In this document: piece after piece, positions 17,401 to 24,741 of the stretch
Position numbering within the stretch: the stretch's first letter is position 1
Layout of the letters: every line of letters begins with the position of its first letter
Assembly (NCBI GenBank): GCA_046294735.1
Contig: JBKBKB010000007.1
Coordinates: 1 to 64,000 of the forward strand
Source of the DNA: 34-65-8 sp046294735
Lineage (GTDB): Bacteria > Pseudomonadota > Alphaproteobacteria > Sphingomonadales > Sphingomonadaceae
Direction of reading: 5' to 3'
Length of the DNA stretch: 64,000 nt
Notes under the pieces: generated by a model
Seen by the model: only the letters and a program-made list of their open reading frames with translations
What the model was told of the DNA's origin: nothing
The model's database searches: none
Made by a program: the position numbers and the translations under genes

Positions 17401-17663
17401 CGGGCCGGATCACCCACAACAATGTTGGTGAATACCTGCCGGTCCGGCGCAATCGATTCGATGGTATAGGTAGCCGGGACGCCGTATTCGCCCAGTTGGT
17501 CGGCCAGAATGTCATCGACGATTGCCGCGCGCTGGGTCCAGATCCATACAATGCTGCCGAGCAGGAAGGCGATCACCGCCAGCGTGACCCACCACCGCTT
17601 GCGCCGGGGGACGAACCGGGCCACGAGGCTCTTTTCCGGATTGTCGATCTCGGCCTCGGCCAT
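14436..17663 (-). CDS. ydbH: YdbH-family intermembrane bridge protein (AsmA-like)
   Basis: A 1075-residue protein with a short cytosolic N-terminus, one membrane helix at about 24-44 (VTLAVIAFLLGSIVWIW) and a very long beta-rich periplasmic part made of repeated amphipathic strands, as expected for the RBG/AsmA-like grooves of YdbH, TamB and YhdP. The C-terminal domain (about 770 onward) matches the YdbH 'dicarboxylate transport' domain with FNVNIRAPFYQLI near the end. The family moves phospholipids between inner and outer membranes. I placed the start at ATG MAEAEIDNPEK; the 89 codons before it are unlike protein. It is divergent from radC. Confidence 0.85.
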   Translation of the reverse strand: MAEAEIDNPEKSLVARFVPRRKRWWVTLAVIAFLLGSIVWIWTQRAAIVDDILADQLGEYGVPATYTIESIAPDRQVFTNIVVGDPARPDLTVDRAVVVPRYGFGLPGIARVELVRPRLHATYRGGTLSFGALDPLVFAERAGPPGLPDLDLVLVDARALLETDLGPVGIKAQGSGWLPGGFSGIIAATAPELALDGCRARGATFYGTLATATGQASFDGPIRLERGECADGGLVLARSSARLKATASPDFDRLDATAALTLGQIVAGPVSMARVGGDISATVAGSQTGTGLDAAFDLAASDLRHAQALIGSLTGQGAVRARGGLERLTLDATIAGREITAGRALDSTLAGMEQASENTLLSPLVGRVRTALGRELAASRLDADVRVRRTGDATSLIVPSASLRGASGAALLSLSRFQLTMAGAGLPRFTGNVVTGGDGLPRIAGRMESQPGGSVVFRARMEDYAAGDSRLALPAFYFTQGGDGSLGFAGEVRATGKVPGGSVRNLVVPVSGALAANGRLELWRRCTEVRFDRLTIANLELDGRRLQVCPGRASAIVRSGPSGLLVAAAVPGLDLSGRLAGSKVQVRTGPVALAWPGALVARNVMLQLGEGPDINRLDLGEVRGQISAGLIDGTFERADAGLAAVPLDLTGGSGSWAVRNGVLTLTDGTFALLDRADKARFNPLSITGGALTLQDGVVRATAAVVHPATSRTLADLTIMHDLSRSTGQADLVVGGIAFDGSLQPDMLSELALGFVANVRGTVTGRGRFDWSAGNVTSSGLFESDSLDLAAAFGPVRGVSGTIRFTDLLNLTTAPAQQLRIASVNPGIEAFDGVIEFALKGGETLAVSTGTWPFLGGQLTLEPVTLNFGEGEVRRYVFRVEGLEAARFVQQMELGNINATGVFDGVLPIVFDEMGNGRIEGGALDSRRPGGNISYIGELTYQDMGAIANFAFAALRSLDYKTMEVRMDGPLTGEIVTRVRFDGVSQGEGTRQNFITRQIAGLPIRFNVNIRAPFYQLITSIRAMYDPAFIRDPRSVGLLTSDGERLTPRPPLDAIKPEDPAPDELPIQTQESETMP

Positions 17664-17698
17664 AACCCCACTCTTGCGCGCAACGCACTGCAAAGGCA

Positions 17699-18430
17699 AT
17701 GCTGTCTCCCTACGCACTGGCGGGGATCGAGTTGCCAAAAGCTGAAGACAAGAGCGCGGAACATGGCGGCACCGGCCACCGTGCGCGCCTGCGCCAGCGA
17801 TTGCTGGAAGGCGGGGCCGAAGCGCTGGCAGATTATGAGGTGCTGGAATACCTCCTGTTCGCCGCATTCCGGCAAGGGGACACCAAACCGCTTGCCAAGG
17901 CCTTGTTGGCGCGGTTCGGTTCGCTGGCAAGCGTGCTCAACGCAACGCCGGGCGCGCTGATGCAGGTAAAAGGCATGGGTGAAACCAGCGTCGGCGCACT
18001 GAAATCCGTGGCGCTGGCCGCCCGCCGCATGGCCCGCAGCGAAGTGCGCCAACAACCTGTACTGGGCAGCTGGCAGGCGCTGCTCGACTATCTCACCATT
18101 GACATGGCCCACCTGACGGTCGAGCGTGTGCGGGTGCTCTATCTCGACACCCGCAACCGGCTGGTGCTGGACGACCATGTTGGCGACGGTTCAATCGACG
18201 AAGCCGCGATCCATCCGCGTGAGGTGATCCGCAAGGCGCTGGACATCGGCTCAAGCGCGCTGATCCTGGTCCACAACCACCCCAGTGGCGACCCCTCCCC
18301 CAGCCGCGCCGACATTCAGATCACCCAGCGCATTGCCGAAGCCGGTCGCCTTCTGGGGATTGTGGTCCACGACCACGTGATCGTGGGGCGCGAAGGGCAT
18401 ACCTCGCTGCGGGCCAAGGGTCTGATCTAG
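17699..18430 (+). CDS. radC: RadC/JAB-domain protein
   Basis: A 243-residue RadC with an N-terminal helix-hairpin-helix-like region (VKGMGETSVGALKSVALAA) and a C-terminal JAMM/JAB domain. The metal ligands HxH and Asp are seen as His192, His194 and Asp205 in VHNHPSGDPSPSRAD. Despite the name, a role in DNA repair is doubtful; the JAMM motif suggests a metallopeptidase or nuclease-like activity. The ATG lies 35 nt from the start of the divergent ydbH. Confidence 0.93.
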   Translation: MLSPYALAGIELPKAEDKSAEHGGTGHRARLRQRLLEGGAEALADYEVLEYLLFAAFRQGDTKPLAKALLARFGSLASVLNATPGALMQVKGMGETSVGALKSVALAARRMARSEVRQQPVLGSWQALLDYLTIDMAHLTVERVRVLYLDTRNRLVLDDHVGDGSIDEAAIHPREVIRKALDIGSSALILVHNHPSGDPSPSRADIQITQRIAEAGRLLGIVVHDHVIVGREGHTSLRAKGLI

Positions 18431-18599
18431 GCGCATTCCACAATTAAATTTCGGCAATCATTGTCCGATAGTTGCGGGCAAGACCAGGCGACATCGCCAG
18501 CACAATCAGCATGCCCTCGTGCATCCAAACTCACCGGCCCTTGCCATCGCACCCCTCCCGCTCTAGCCGCGCCCGCATAGCTGCAAACCGGAGTCACCC

Positions 18600-19913
18600 A
18601 TGGTCCCCCGCTATTCCCGCCCCGCCATGACCGCCATCTGGGAACCGGAAGCGCGCTATCGCATCTGGTTCGAGATCGAGGCCCACGCCACGCAGAAGCT
18701 GGGCGAACTGGGCGTGGTGCCGCCGAGCGGGGCCAAGGCGCTGTGGGACTGGTGGGCCACCAGCCCGGCAATCGACGTCGAAGCGATCGACGCGATCGAG
18801 GCCGTCACCAAGCATGACGTGATCGCCTTCCTCGACTGGGTCGCGCAGCAGGTCGGCCCCGAAGCGCGCTTCATGCACCAGGGCATGACCAGCAGTGACG
18901 TGCTCGACACCACGCTGGCGGTGCAGCTCGCCCGCGCGAGCGACATCTTGCTGGACGACCTGGACGCCCTGCTCGTTGCGATCAAGCGCCGCGCGCTGGA
19001 GCACAAGTACACCCCGACCATCGGCCGCAGCCACGGTATCCATGCCGAGCCGACCACCTTCGGCAAGAAGCTGGCCGAAGCCTATGCCGAATTCAGCCGG
19101 TGCAAGGCGCGGCTGGTGGCCGCCCGCGCCGAGATCGCCACCTGCGCCATTTCCGGCGCGGTCGGCACCTTTGCCAATATCGACCCCTCGGTGGAGGATT
19201 ACGTCGCGGACAAGCTGGGCCTGAAGCCAGAGCCGGTCAGTACCCAGGTGATCCCGCGAGACCGGCACGCGATGTTCTTCGCCACGCTCGGCGTGATCGC
19301 CAGTTCGATCGAGCGGCTCGCGGTCGAGATTCGCCACCTGCAGCGCACCGAAGTGCTGGAGGCGGAGGAGTATTTCTCGCCGGGGCAGAAGGGCTCGAGC
19401 GCGATGCCGCACAAGCGCAACCCGGTGCTGACCGAGAATCTGACCGGCCTCGCCCGCGTGGTCCGTTCGTCCGTGACCCCGGCGCTGGAGAACGTGGCGC
19501 TGTGGCACGAGCGGGACATTTCGCACTCTTCGGTCGAGCGCTTCATCGGCCCCGATGCCACGATCACGCTCGACTTCGCGCTCGCCCGTCTGACCTCGGT
19601 GGTTGACAAGCTGGTGGTCTATCCGGAGCGGATGGAGAAGAACCTCAACAAGATGGGCGGGCTGGTGCACTCGCAGCGAGTGCTGCTGGCGCTGACTCAG
19701 GCCGGGCTGGAGCGCGATGCATCCTATCGCCTGGTCCAGCGCAACGCGATGAAGGTGTGGGAGTCCGACGGACAGCTCAGCCTGCTCGAGCTGCTCAAGG
19801 CCGATCCCGAAGTGGCCGCGGTGATGAGCGCCGCTGACCTTGAGGACAAGTTCAACCTCGAATATCATTTCAAGGCGATCGATACGATCTTTGCGCGGGT
19901 GTTCGGCGCGTAA
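18600..19913 (+). CDS. purB: adenylosuccinate lyase
   Basis: PurB removes fumarate from SAICAR and from adenylosuccinate in purine synthesis. The 437 residues belong to the fumarase/aspartase superfamily, with the signature GSSAMPHKRNP, the TSSDVLDTTLAVQL segment and TIGRSHGIHAEPTTFGKK carrying the catalytic His. The ATG start gives MVPRYSRPAM, the usual short N-terminus. It is preceded by a 169-nt gap that must hold its promoter. Confidence 0.97.
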   Translation: MVPRYSRPAMTAIWEPEARYRIWFEIEAHATQKLGELGVVPPSGAKALWDWWATSPAIDVEAIDAIEAVTKHDVIAFLDWVAQQVGPEARFMHQGMTSSDVLDTTLAVQLARASDILLDDLDALLVAIKRRALEHKYTPTIGRSHGIHAEPTTFGKKLAEAYAEFSRCKARLVAARAEIATCAISGAVGTFANIDPSVEDYVADKLGLKPEPVSTQVIPRDRHAMFFATLGVIASSIERLAVEIRHLQRTEVLEAEEYFSPGQKGSSAMPHKRNPVLTENLTGLARVVRSSVTPALENVALWHERDISHSSVERFIGPDATITLDFALARLTSVVDKLVVYPERMEKNLNKMGGLVHSQRVLLALTQAGLERDASYRLVQRNAMKVWESDGQLSLLELLKADPEVAAVMSAADLEDKFNLEYHFKAIDTIFARVFGA

Positions 19914-19986
19914 AGGCAAGCCTACCAACCTTCCTTTTATGCGCCAACCGGCTTAAGCCCGTGGCAAAGCAGGTCGGAGAGAACGA

Positions 19987-20334
19987 ATGAACGTGATCCG
20001 CACAGCCATCTGGGTGGTGATTACCGCGCTCGTTGTCGGTTTCGTGGTGCTGAACCTGGGCGAGCCGCAGGCAGTTAGGATTTGGCCTGGCGGCACCGAT
20101 GCCTACGTGGTCGACTGGCCGGTCGGGGTGATGGCGCTGGTGTTCTTTCTCGCTGGATTCGTGCCGATGTGGCTCTATCATCGCGGGGTCAAATGGGGGC
20201 TGAACCGGCGCATTGCCGCGCTGGAAAATGCAGCCCGGGTCAATGCCGTGGTGGCCGCCACTCCGCCGCCGCCTCAGCCAGAGTCTCCCGAACCCATGGT
20301 GCCGCTGGGTAACGGGGAAAGCACCCGGCCGTGA
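19987..20334 (+). CDS. LapA-domain (DUF1049) membrane protein
   Basis: A 115-residue protein with two membrane helices (IWVVITALVVGFVVLNLG and VGVMALVFFLAGFVPMWLYH) followed by a short helix and a Pro-rich, probably disordered tail. The layout fits LapA-domain proteins, whose E. coli member helps LapB control LpxC stability in lipopolysaccharide synthesis. It overlaps pyrF by 4 nt, so the two are probably translated together, as in many alphaproteobacteria. Confidence 0.8.
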   Translation: MNVIRTAIWVVITALVVGFVVLNLGEPQAVRIWPGGTDAYVVDWPVGVMALVFFLAGFVPMWLYHRGVKWGLNRRIAALENAARVNAVVAATPPPPQPESPEPMVPLGNGESTRP

Positions 20335-21005
20335 GCAACCCTGTCTATCTCGCGCTTGACCTGCCGCAGCTGGACGCCGCCCGGGCCATGGCCGAAAAGG
20401 TCAAGGCCCATGTCGGCGGGCTGAAGCTGGGGTTGGAGTTCTTCTGCGCCCATGGCCACCATGGAATGCACGAAATTGCGCAAGTCGGGCTGCCGATCTT
20501 CCTTGACCTCAAGCTGCATGACATCCCCAACACGGTGGCCGGCGCGATGCAGGCGATCAACGTGCTGGAGCCGGCCATCGTCACCGTCCACGCAAGTGGC
20601 GGACGGGCAATGATGGAAGACGCCAAGGCAGCAGCGACCGAGCGCACCCGGGTGGTGGCCGTGACCATGCTGACCAGCCTGGACGAGCGTGATCTCGCTC
20701 GTACCGGCGTGAACGGCAGCGCGCATGACCAGGTCATGCGGCTGGCCGAACTGGCCGAACTGAGCGGCCTCGACGGGATTGTCTGCTCCGGGCAGGAAGT
20801 CGGCCACGTCAAGAAGCAGTGGAAGCACGGCTTCTTCGTCGTGCCCGGCCTGCGCCCTGCAGGCAGTTCGGTGGGCGACCAGAAGCGCGTCGTCACCCCG
20901 CGCCAGGCCCGCGACGACGGCGCGAGCGTGCTGGTGATCGGCCGCCCGATCAGCCGCGCCGACGACCCGATTGCAGCGGCGCGGGCGATCGAGGCGACGC
21001 TTTAG
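20331..21005 (+). CDS. pyrF: orotidine 5'-phosphate decarboxylase
   Basis: PyrF makes UMP from OMP, the last step of de novo pyrimidine synthesis. The 224-residue TIM barrel shows the catalytic FLDLKLHDIPNT (the Asp-Lys-Asp triad), VTVHASGG and a phosphate-binding GRPISRADDP near the end. Translation starts at GTG, overlapping the lapA-like stop (GTGA). Confidence 0.96.
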   Translation: MSNPVYLALDLPQLDAARAMAEKVKAHVGGLKLGLEFFCAHGHHGMHEIAQVGLPIFLDLKLHDIPNTVAGAMQAINVLEPAIVTVHASGGRAMMEDAKAAATERTRVVAVTMLTSLDERDLARTGVNGSAHDQVMRLAELAELSGLDGIVCSGQEVGHVKKQWKHGFFVVPGLRPAGSSVGDQKRVVTPRQARDDGASVLVIGRPISRADDPIAAARAIEATL

Positions 21006-21015
21006 GGCGAGCGCG

Positions 21016-21378
21016 ATGGTCGACCACGCCACCCCCAACCTGCCCGCCCGCGATTTCGCGACGACGGCGGCGTTCTACGCCAAACTCGGGTTTGAGGAAG
21101 GCTACCGTTCGGACGGTTGGATGATCCTATCGCGGGGTGATGCGACGCTGGAGTTTTTCCCCTACCCCGATCTCGACCCCTACCATTCCTCGTTCACCTG
21201 CTGCCTGAGGCTGGATGATCTTGAGGCTATGATGGCGCAGGTGCGCGCGAGCCATGTGCCCAATGCCCGCGTCGGCCTCCCGCGCTTTCACCCGCCGCAG
21301 CTAGAAGACAGCGGGCTGACGATTGCCTATCTGATCGATCCGGATGGCACGCTGCTCCGCCTTATCCAGAACGATTGA
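21016..21378 (+). CDS. VOC-superfamily protein, bleomycin-resistance-like
   Basis: A 120-residue vicinal-oxygen-chelate protein, close in style to bleomycin-binding proteins: PNLPARDFATTAAFYAKLGF at the N-terminus, LEFFPYPDLDP, then CCLRLDDLEAMM and the C-terminal YLIDPDGTLLRLIQ. Such proteins either sequester glycopeptides of the bleomycin class or are enzymes of unknown substrate. The ATG for MVDHATPNLP fits family length; the frame extends upstream over pyrF. It lies 10 nt after pyrF and ends 2 nt before the trpF ATG. Confidence 0.8.
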   Translation: MVDHATPNLPARDFATTAAFYAKLGFEEGYRSDGWMILSRGDATLEFFPYPDLDPYHSSFTCCLRLDDLEAMMAQVRASHVPNARVGLPRFHPPQLEDSGLTIAYLIDPDGTLLRLIQND

Positions 21379-21380
21379 GT

Positions 21381-22013
21381 ATGGCGACCCTTGTCAAAAT
21401 CTGTGGCCTGTCAACGCCCGAAACCCTTGCCGTCGCTGTGCAATCCGGGGCGGATTACGTGGGCCTTGTCCATTTCGAAAAGAGCCCGCGCCACCTGAGC
21501 CTCGCCGAAGCAGCGCGGCTGCGGGTACTGATCCCGCCACAGGTCAAGACGGTGCTGCTGGTGGTGAACCCCTCCCCCGCACTACTTGCCGAAGCGGTGC
21601 GAGAGGTGCGCCCCGATGTTGTGCAATTCCACGGCAGCGAGACTCCCGAAACCCTCGCTCGTTTTCGCGCCGACACCGGCATTACAGCATGGCGAGCGTT
21701 CGGCGTGCGGGACGCCGCCAGCCTCGCCGATGCCGCGCGGTTCCACGGTGCGGCGGACATGTTACTGTTTGATGCCCCAGCCTCTGGCCTTCCCGGCGGC
21801 AATGGCACCCGGTTCGACTGGGGTCTGCTCAAGGCATATAAATCTCCGACCCCGTGGGGCCTCGCGGGGGGCCTCACCCCCGCCAATGTCGCCGAAGCGA
21901 TCCGCCAAACCGGCGCGCCGCTGCTCGATACCTCATCAGGCGTGGAGAGTGCAGTGGCGGTCAAGGACGCAGCAAAGATCGCTGCCTTCTGCGCCGCCGC
22001 ACGCGGGGCATAA
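21381..22013 (+). CDS. trpF: phosphoribosylanthranilate isomerase
   Basis: TrpF converts phosphoribosylanthranilate to CdRP in tryptophan synthesis. The TIM barrel has VKICGLSTPETLAVAVQSGAD with the catalytic Cys, VQFHGSETPE, LLFDAPA with the catalytic Asp, LAGGLTPANVAEAI and SSGVES. The ATG (210 residues) sits just after the VOC stop. trpB and trpA normally follow; here an opposite-strand membrane-protein gene intervenes. Confidence 0.95.
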   Translation: MATLVKICGLSTPETLAVAVQSGADYVGLVHFEKSPRHLSLAEAARLRVLIPPQVKTVLLVVNPSPALLAEAVREVRPDVVQFHGSETPETLARFRADTGITAWRAFGVRDAASLADAARFHGAADMLLFDAPASGLPGGNGTRFDWGLLKAYKSPTPWGLAGGLTPANVAEAIRQTGAPLLDTSSGVESAVAVKDAAKIAAFCAAARGA

Positions 22014-22046
22014 AAAAAGGGGCGGCCCCGCAAGGAGCCGCCCCTT
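22012..22046 (-). terminator. intrinsic terminator between trpF and the beta-barrel gene
   Basis: GGGGCGGC (22019-22026) pairs with GCCGCCCC (22037-22044). On the minus strand the stem is followed by TTTTTTT, so it ends the outer-membrane protein gene; it may also stop trpF transcripts. Confidence 0.88.
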
Positions 22047-22070
22047 CCCGTTACCGGGAGACTTCTGCGA

Positions 22071-22520
22071 TCAGAAGTTGACACCGAGGCCGAGGGTAGC
22101 GGCATTAATGTCGTTGAAGTCGCTGAAGAAACGACGGTATTCAGCAGTCAGATAGGCGCCGCCGATCTTGTGGCTGTAGCCCAGGCCCAGGTGCGGCACG
22201 TCTTCGCCCTCACCGAAGGTGTAGCCCCCAGCAACAAACAGCTTGCCGTTCTCGCTGACCTTGGCACCGATGCGGCCGGTTGCGCCCCAGGCGATGTCCG
22301 CGCCACCGGCGAGGATCTTGTCGGCCGACGCTTCGACACCGATGAAGGCAGCGTCGCCGAGGTCGAAATCGTAACCGGCGGCGACACCGGCGATGGCTTC
22401 TTCAGCACCGCCAGCCCAGGCGATACCACCACGAACTTCAACGCGGCCTTCATTGGCCTGCGCCGGGACGGCGACGAGAGCGGCAGTGGCCGCTGCGAGT
22501 GCGATTGCTATCTTGCGCAT
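22071..22520 (-). CDS. small outer-membrane beta-barrel (opacity/porin-like) protein
   Basis: A 149-residue exported protein: signal peptide MRKIAIALAAATAALVAVPAQA, then alternating strands with aromatic ends (VAAGYDFDL, KLFVAGGYTFGEG, LGLGYSHKI, YLTAEYRRF) and a terminal Phe (LGLGVNF), the usual C-terminal signal for BAM insertion. It is likely an 8-strand porin-like or OmpA/opacity-type barrel of unknown role. It lies antisense between trpF and trpB and has its own terminator. Confidence 0.8.
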   Translation of the reverse strand: MRKIAIALAAATAALVAVPAQANEGRVEVRGGIAWAGGAEEAIAGVAAGYDFDLGDAAFIGVEASADKILAGGADIAWGATGRIGAKVSENGKLFVAGGYTFGEGEDVPHLGLGYSHKIGGAYLTAEYRRFFSDFNDINAATLGLGVNF

Positions 22521-22743
22521 AAAATTGTTCCTTTATCCTGCGTTCCGCCACGAACGATGCGGCGAGCACGGTTTAAATGGGCACAGTCACTATGAATGCC
22601 AAATGACAAACATTGTTTCATGATGATATTGCATTGTTGTTGCAAATTCGCAACACTGACTTAAGGCGGTGATACACCTAGCGTTCATCTTCACGGCCGC
22701 GCTGGCTGGACAGCGGGGCAGGGCTCTGCCAACGGCTCAGGTC
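22521..22743. promoter_or_regulatory. AT-rich divergent promoter region with two dyads
   Basis: The gap between the divergent beta-barrel gene and trpB is clearly poorer in GC than its surroundings. It holds a perfect palindrome AAACA-T-TGTTT (22608-22618) and a TGTTGC/GCAACA dyad (22638-22655, 6-nt spacer). Either could be an operator for trpBA or the porin gene. No trp leader peptide or attenuator was recognised. Confidence 0.4.
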
Positions 22744-23955
22744 ATGAATACCCCCAACACATTTCGCAACCAGCCGGACGATCGCGGCCATTTCGGCAAC
22801 TATGGCGGTCGCTTTGTGGCCGAAACGCTGATGCCGCTGGTGCTCGATCTGGAGCGCGAATACCGCAAGGCGCAGGCCGACCCGGCGTTTCAGGCCGAGT
22901 TCGACGACCTGCTGGAGCATTACGTAGGCCGCCCTTCGCCGCTCTACTTCGCGCCGCGCATCACCGAAGAGTTGGGCGGCGCGCAGGTGTGGTTCAAGCG
23001 CGACGAGCTCAATCACACCGGCGCGCACAAGATCAACAACTGCATTGGTCAGATCCTGCTGGCGATGCGGATGGGCAAGACCCGCATCATCGCGGAAACC
23101 GGCGCGGGCCAGCACGGGGTCGCCACCGCGACTGTCTGCGCGCGGTTCGGCCTGCCTTGCGTGATCTACATGGGCGCCGAGGATGTGGCGCGCCAATCGC
23201 CCAACGTGTTCCGCATGAAGCTGCTCGGCGCAGAGGTGATCCCCGTCACCAGCGGCGGCGCGACGCTGAAGGACGCGATGAACGAAGGGCTGCGCGATTG
23301 GGTCGCGAATGTCCACGACACGTTTTACATCATCGGCACCGCGGCTGGCCCCCACCCGTACCCTGAGATGGTGCGCAACTTCCAGAGCGTGATCGGCAAG
23401 GAAGCGCGCGCGCAGATGCTCTCGCGCACCGGACGCCTGCCCGACCTGCTGGTCGCCTGCATCGGCGGCGGATCGAACGCGCTGGGGCTGTTCCACCCGT
23501 TCCTTGATGATGCCGATGTGAAGATGCTCGGCGTCGAAGCCGCAGGGCATGGCTTGGACGGCGATCAGCACGCCGCCAGCCTGCTTGGCGGATCGCCCGG
23601 CGTGCTCCACGGCAACCGTACCTACCTGTTGCAGGACGAAGACGGCCAGATCACCGAGGGCCATTCGATCAGCGCAGGCCTCGACTACCCCGGAATCGGG
23701 CCGGAACACGCCTGGCTCAAGGACATGGGCCGGGTCGAATACACCGCTGTGACCGATCAGGAGGCGCTCGAAGGCTTCCAGCTGCTCTGCCGCACCGAGG
23801 GGATCATTCCGGCTTTGGAGCCTTCGCACGCGATTGCGGCGGTGAAGAAGGTCGCGCCGACGATGTCCAAGGACAGCATCGTGCTGATGAATCTGTGCGG
23901 GCGCGGGGACAAGGATATTTTCACCGTTGCTGAAAAGCTGGGGGTGGAGCTGTGA
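22744..23955 (+). CDS. trpB: tryptophan synthase beta chain
   Basis: TrpB condenses indole with serine, using pyridoxal phosphate, in the alpha2beta2 tryptophan synthase. The 403 residues show the PLP lysine Lys96 in NHTGAHKINNC, ETGAGQHGVATATVCA, the phosphate-binding CIGGGSNALGLF and LCGRGDKDI near the end. The ATG for MNTPNTFRNQPD fits the family; in-frame upstream codons are in the AT-rich promoter. It overlaps trpA by 4 nt (GTGA). Confidence 0.97.
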   Translation: MNTPNTFRNQPDDRGHFGNYGGRFVAETLMPLVLDLEREYRKAQADPAFQAEFDDLLEHYVGRPSPLYFAPRITEELGGAQVWFKRDELNHTGAHKINNCIGQILLAMRMGKTRIIAETGAGQHGVATATVCARFGLPCVIYMGAEDVARQSPNVFRMKLLGAEVIPVTSGGATLKDAMNEGLRDWVANVHDTFYIIGTAAGPHPYPEMVRNFQSVIGKEARAQMLSRTGRLPDLLVACIGGGSNALGLFHPFLDDADVKMLGVEAAGHGLDGDQHAASLLGGSPGVLHGNRTYLLQDEDGQITEGHSISAGLDYPGIGPEHAWLKDMGRVEYTAVTDQEALEGFQLLCRTEGIIPALEPSHAIAAVKKVAPTMSKDSIVLMNLCGRGDKDIFTVAEKLGVEL

Positions 23956-24731
23956 CCCGCCTCACCACCACCTTCGCCGCCCCCCGCCCTTCGCTCGTCT
24001 GCTTCATCACCGCAGGCGACGGCGACACTGCGGCCAATCTCGATGCGCTGGTCGAAGGCGGCGCGGATGTGATCGAGCTGGGGATGCCCTTCACCGATCC
24101 GATGGCCGATGGCCCCGCAATCCAGAGCGCCAATCTTCGCAGCCTCGGCGCGGGCACGACCACCGCCGATGTGCTGCGCTACGCCACCGATTTCCGCGCC
24201 CGGCACCCGCACGTGCCGCTGGTGCTGATGGGTTATGCCAACCCGATGGTCCGGCGCGGCCCCGAGTGGTTCGCGCAGGCAGCGGCGCAAGCAGGCGTTG
24301 ACGGCGTCATCTGCGTCGACATCCCGCCTGAAGAAGACGACGCGCTCGGCCCGGCCTTGCGCGCCGTCGGCATCGCCCCGATCCGCCTCGCCACCCCCAC
24401 CACCGACGAAGAACGCCTGCCGCAGGTTCTCGCCGGGTCAGAAGGGTTCCTCTACTACGTCTCGGTCGCCGGAATCACCGGCAAACAGCAGGCGGACATT
24501 GCTTCGATCAAAGGTGCGGTTTCGCGGATCAAGCAATCGACCGATCTGCCAGTTGCGGTCGGCTTCGGCGTGCGTACGCCGGAGCAAGCCGCCGCCATCG
24601 CCAAGGTGGCCGACGGCGTGGTGGTCGGCTCCGCACTGGTCGAACTGGTCGCCGAGCATGGCGCAGCGGCGCCCGCTGCGCTAAAGGAGTTGACTTCGGC
24701 GCTCGCGCAGGCGGTCCATTCCGCCCGATAA
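23952..24731 (+). CDS. trpA: tryptophan synthase alpha chain
   Basis: TrpA cleaves indole-3-glycerol phosphate and passes indole to TrpB through a tunnel. The 259-residue TIM barrel has the catalytic Glu and Asp in VIELGMPFTDPMADGPAIQ, LMGYANPM, and GFGVRTPEQA. Translation begins at GTG within the trpB stop. It is followed by accD after 10 nt. Confidence 0.97.
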   Translation: MTRLTTTFAAPRPSLVCFITAGDGDTAANLDALVEGGADVIELGMPFTDPMADGPAIQSANLRSLGAGTTTADVLRYATDFRARHPHVPLVLMGYANPMVRRGPEWFAQAAAQAGVDGVICVDIPPEEDDALGPALRAVGIAPIRLATPTTDEERLPQVLAGSEGFLYYVSVAGITGKQQADIASIKGAVSRIKQSTDLPVAVGFGVRTPEQAAAIAKVADGVVVGSALVELVAEHGAAAPAALKELTSALAQAVHSAR

Positions 24732-24741
24732 GGACTGAACG

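Noticed and set aside
18594..19928. 444-codon minus-strand frame opposite purB
   Set aside because: PurB on the plus strand carries its full signature; the reverse frame is the usual GC-rich shadow.
22521..22743. trp attenuator or leader peptide before trpB
   Set aside because: No short frame with tandem Trp codons and no terminator/antiterminator pair was found.
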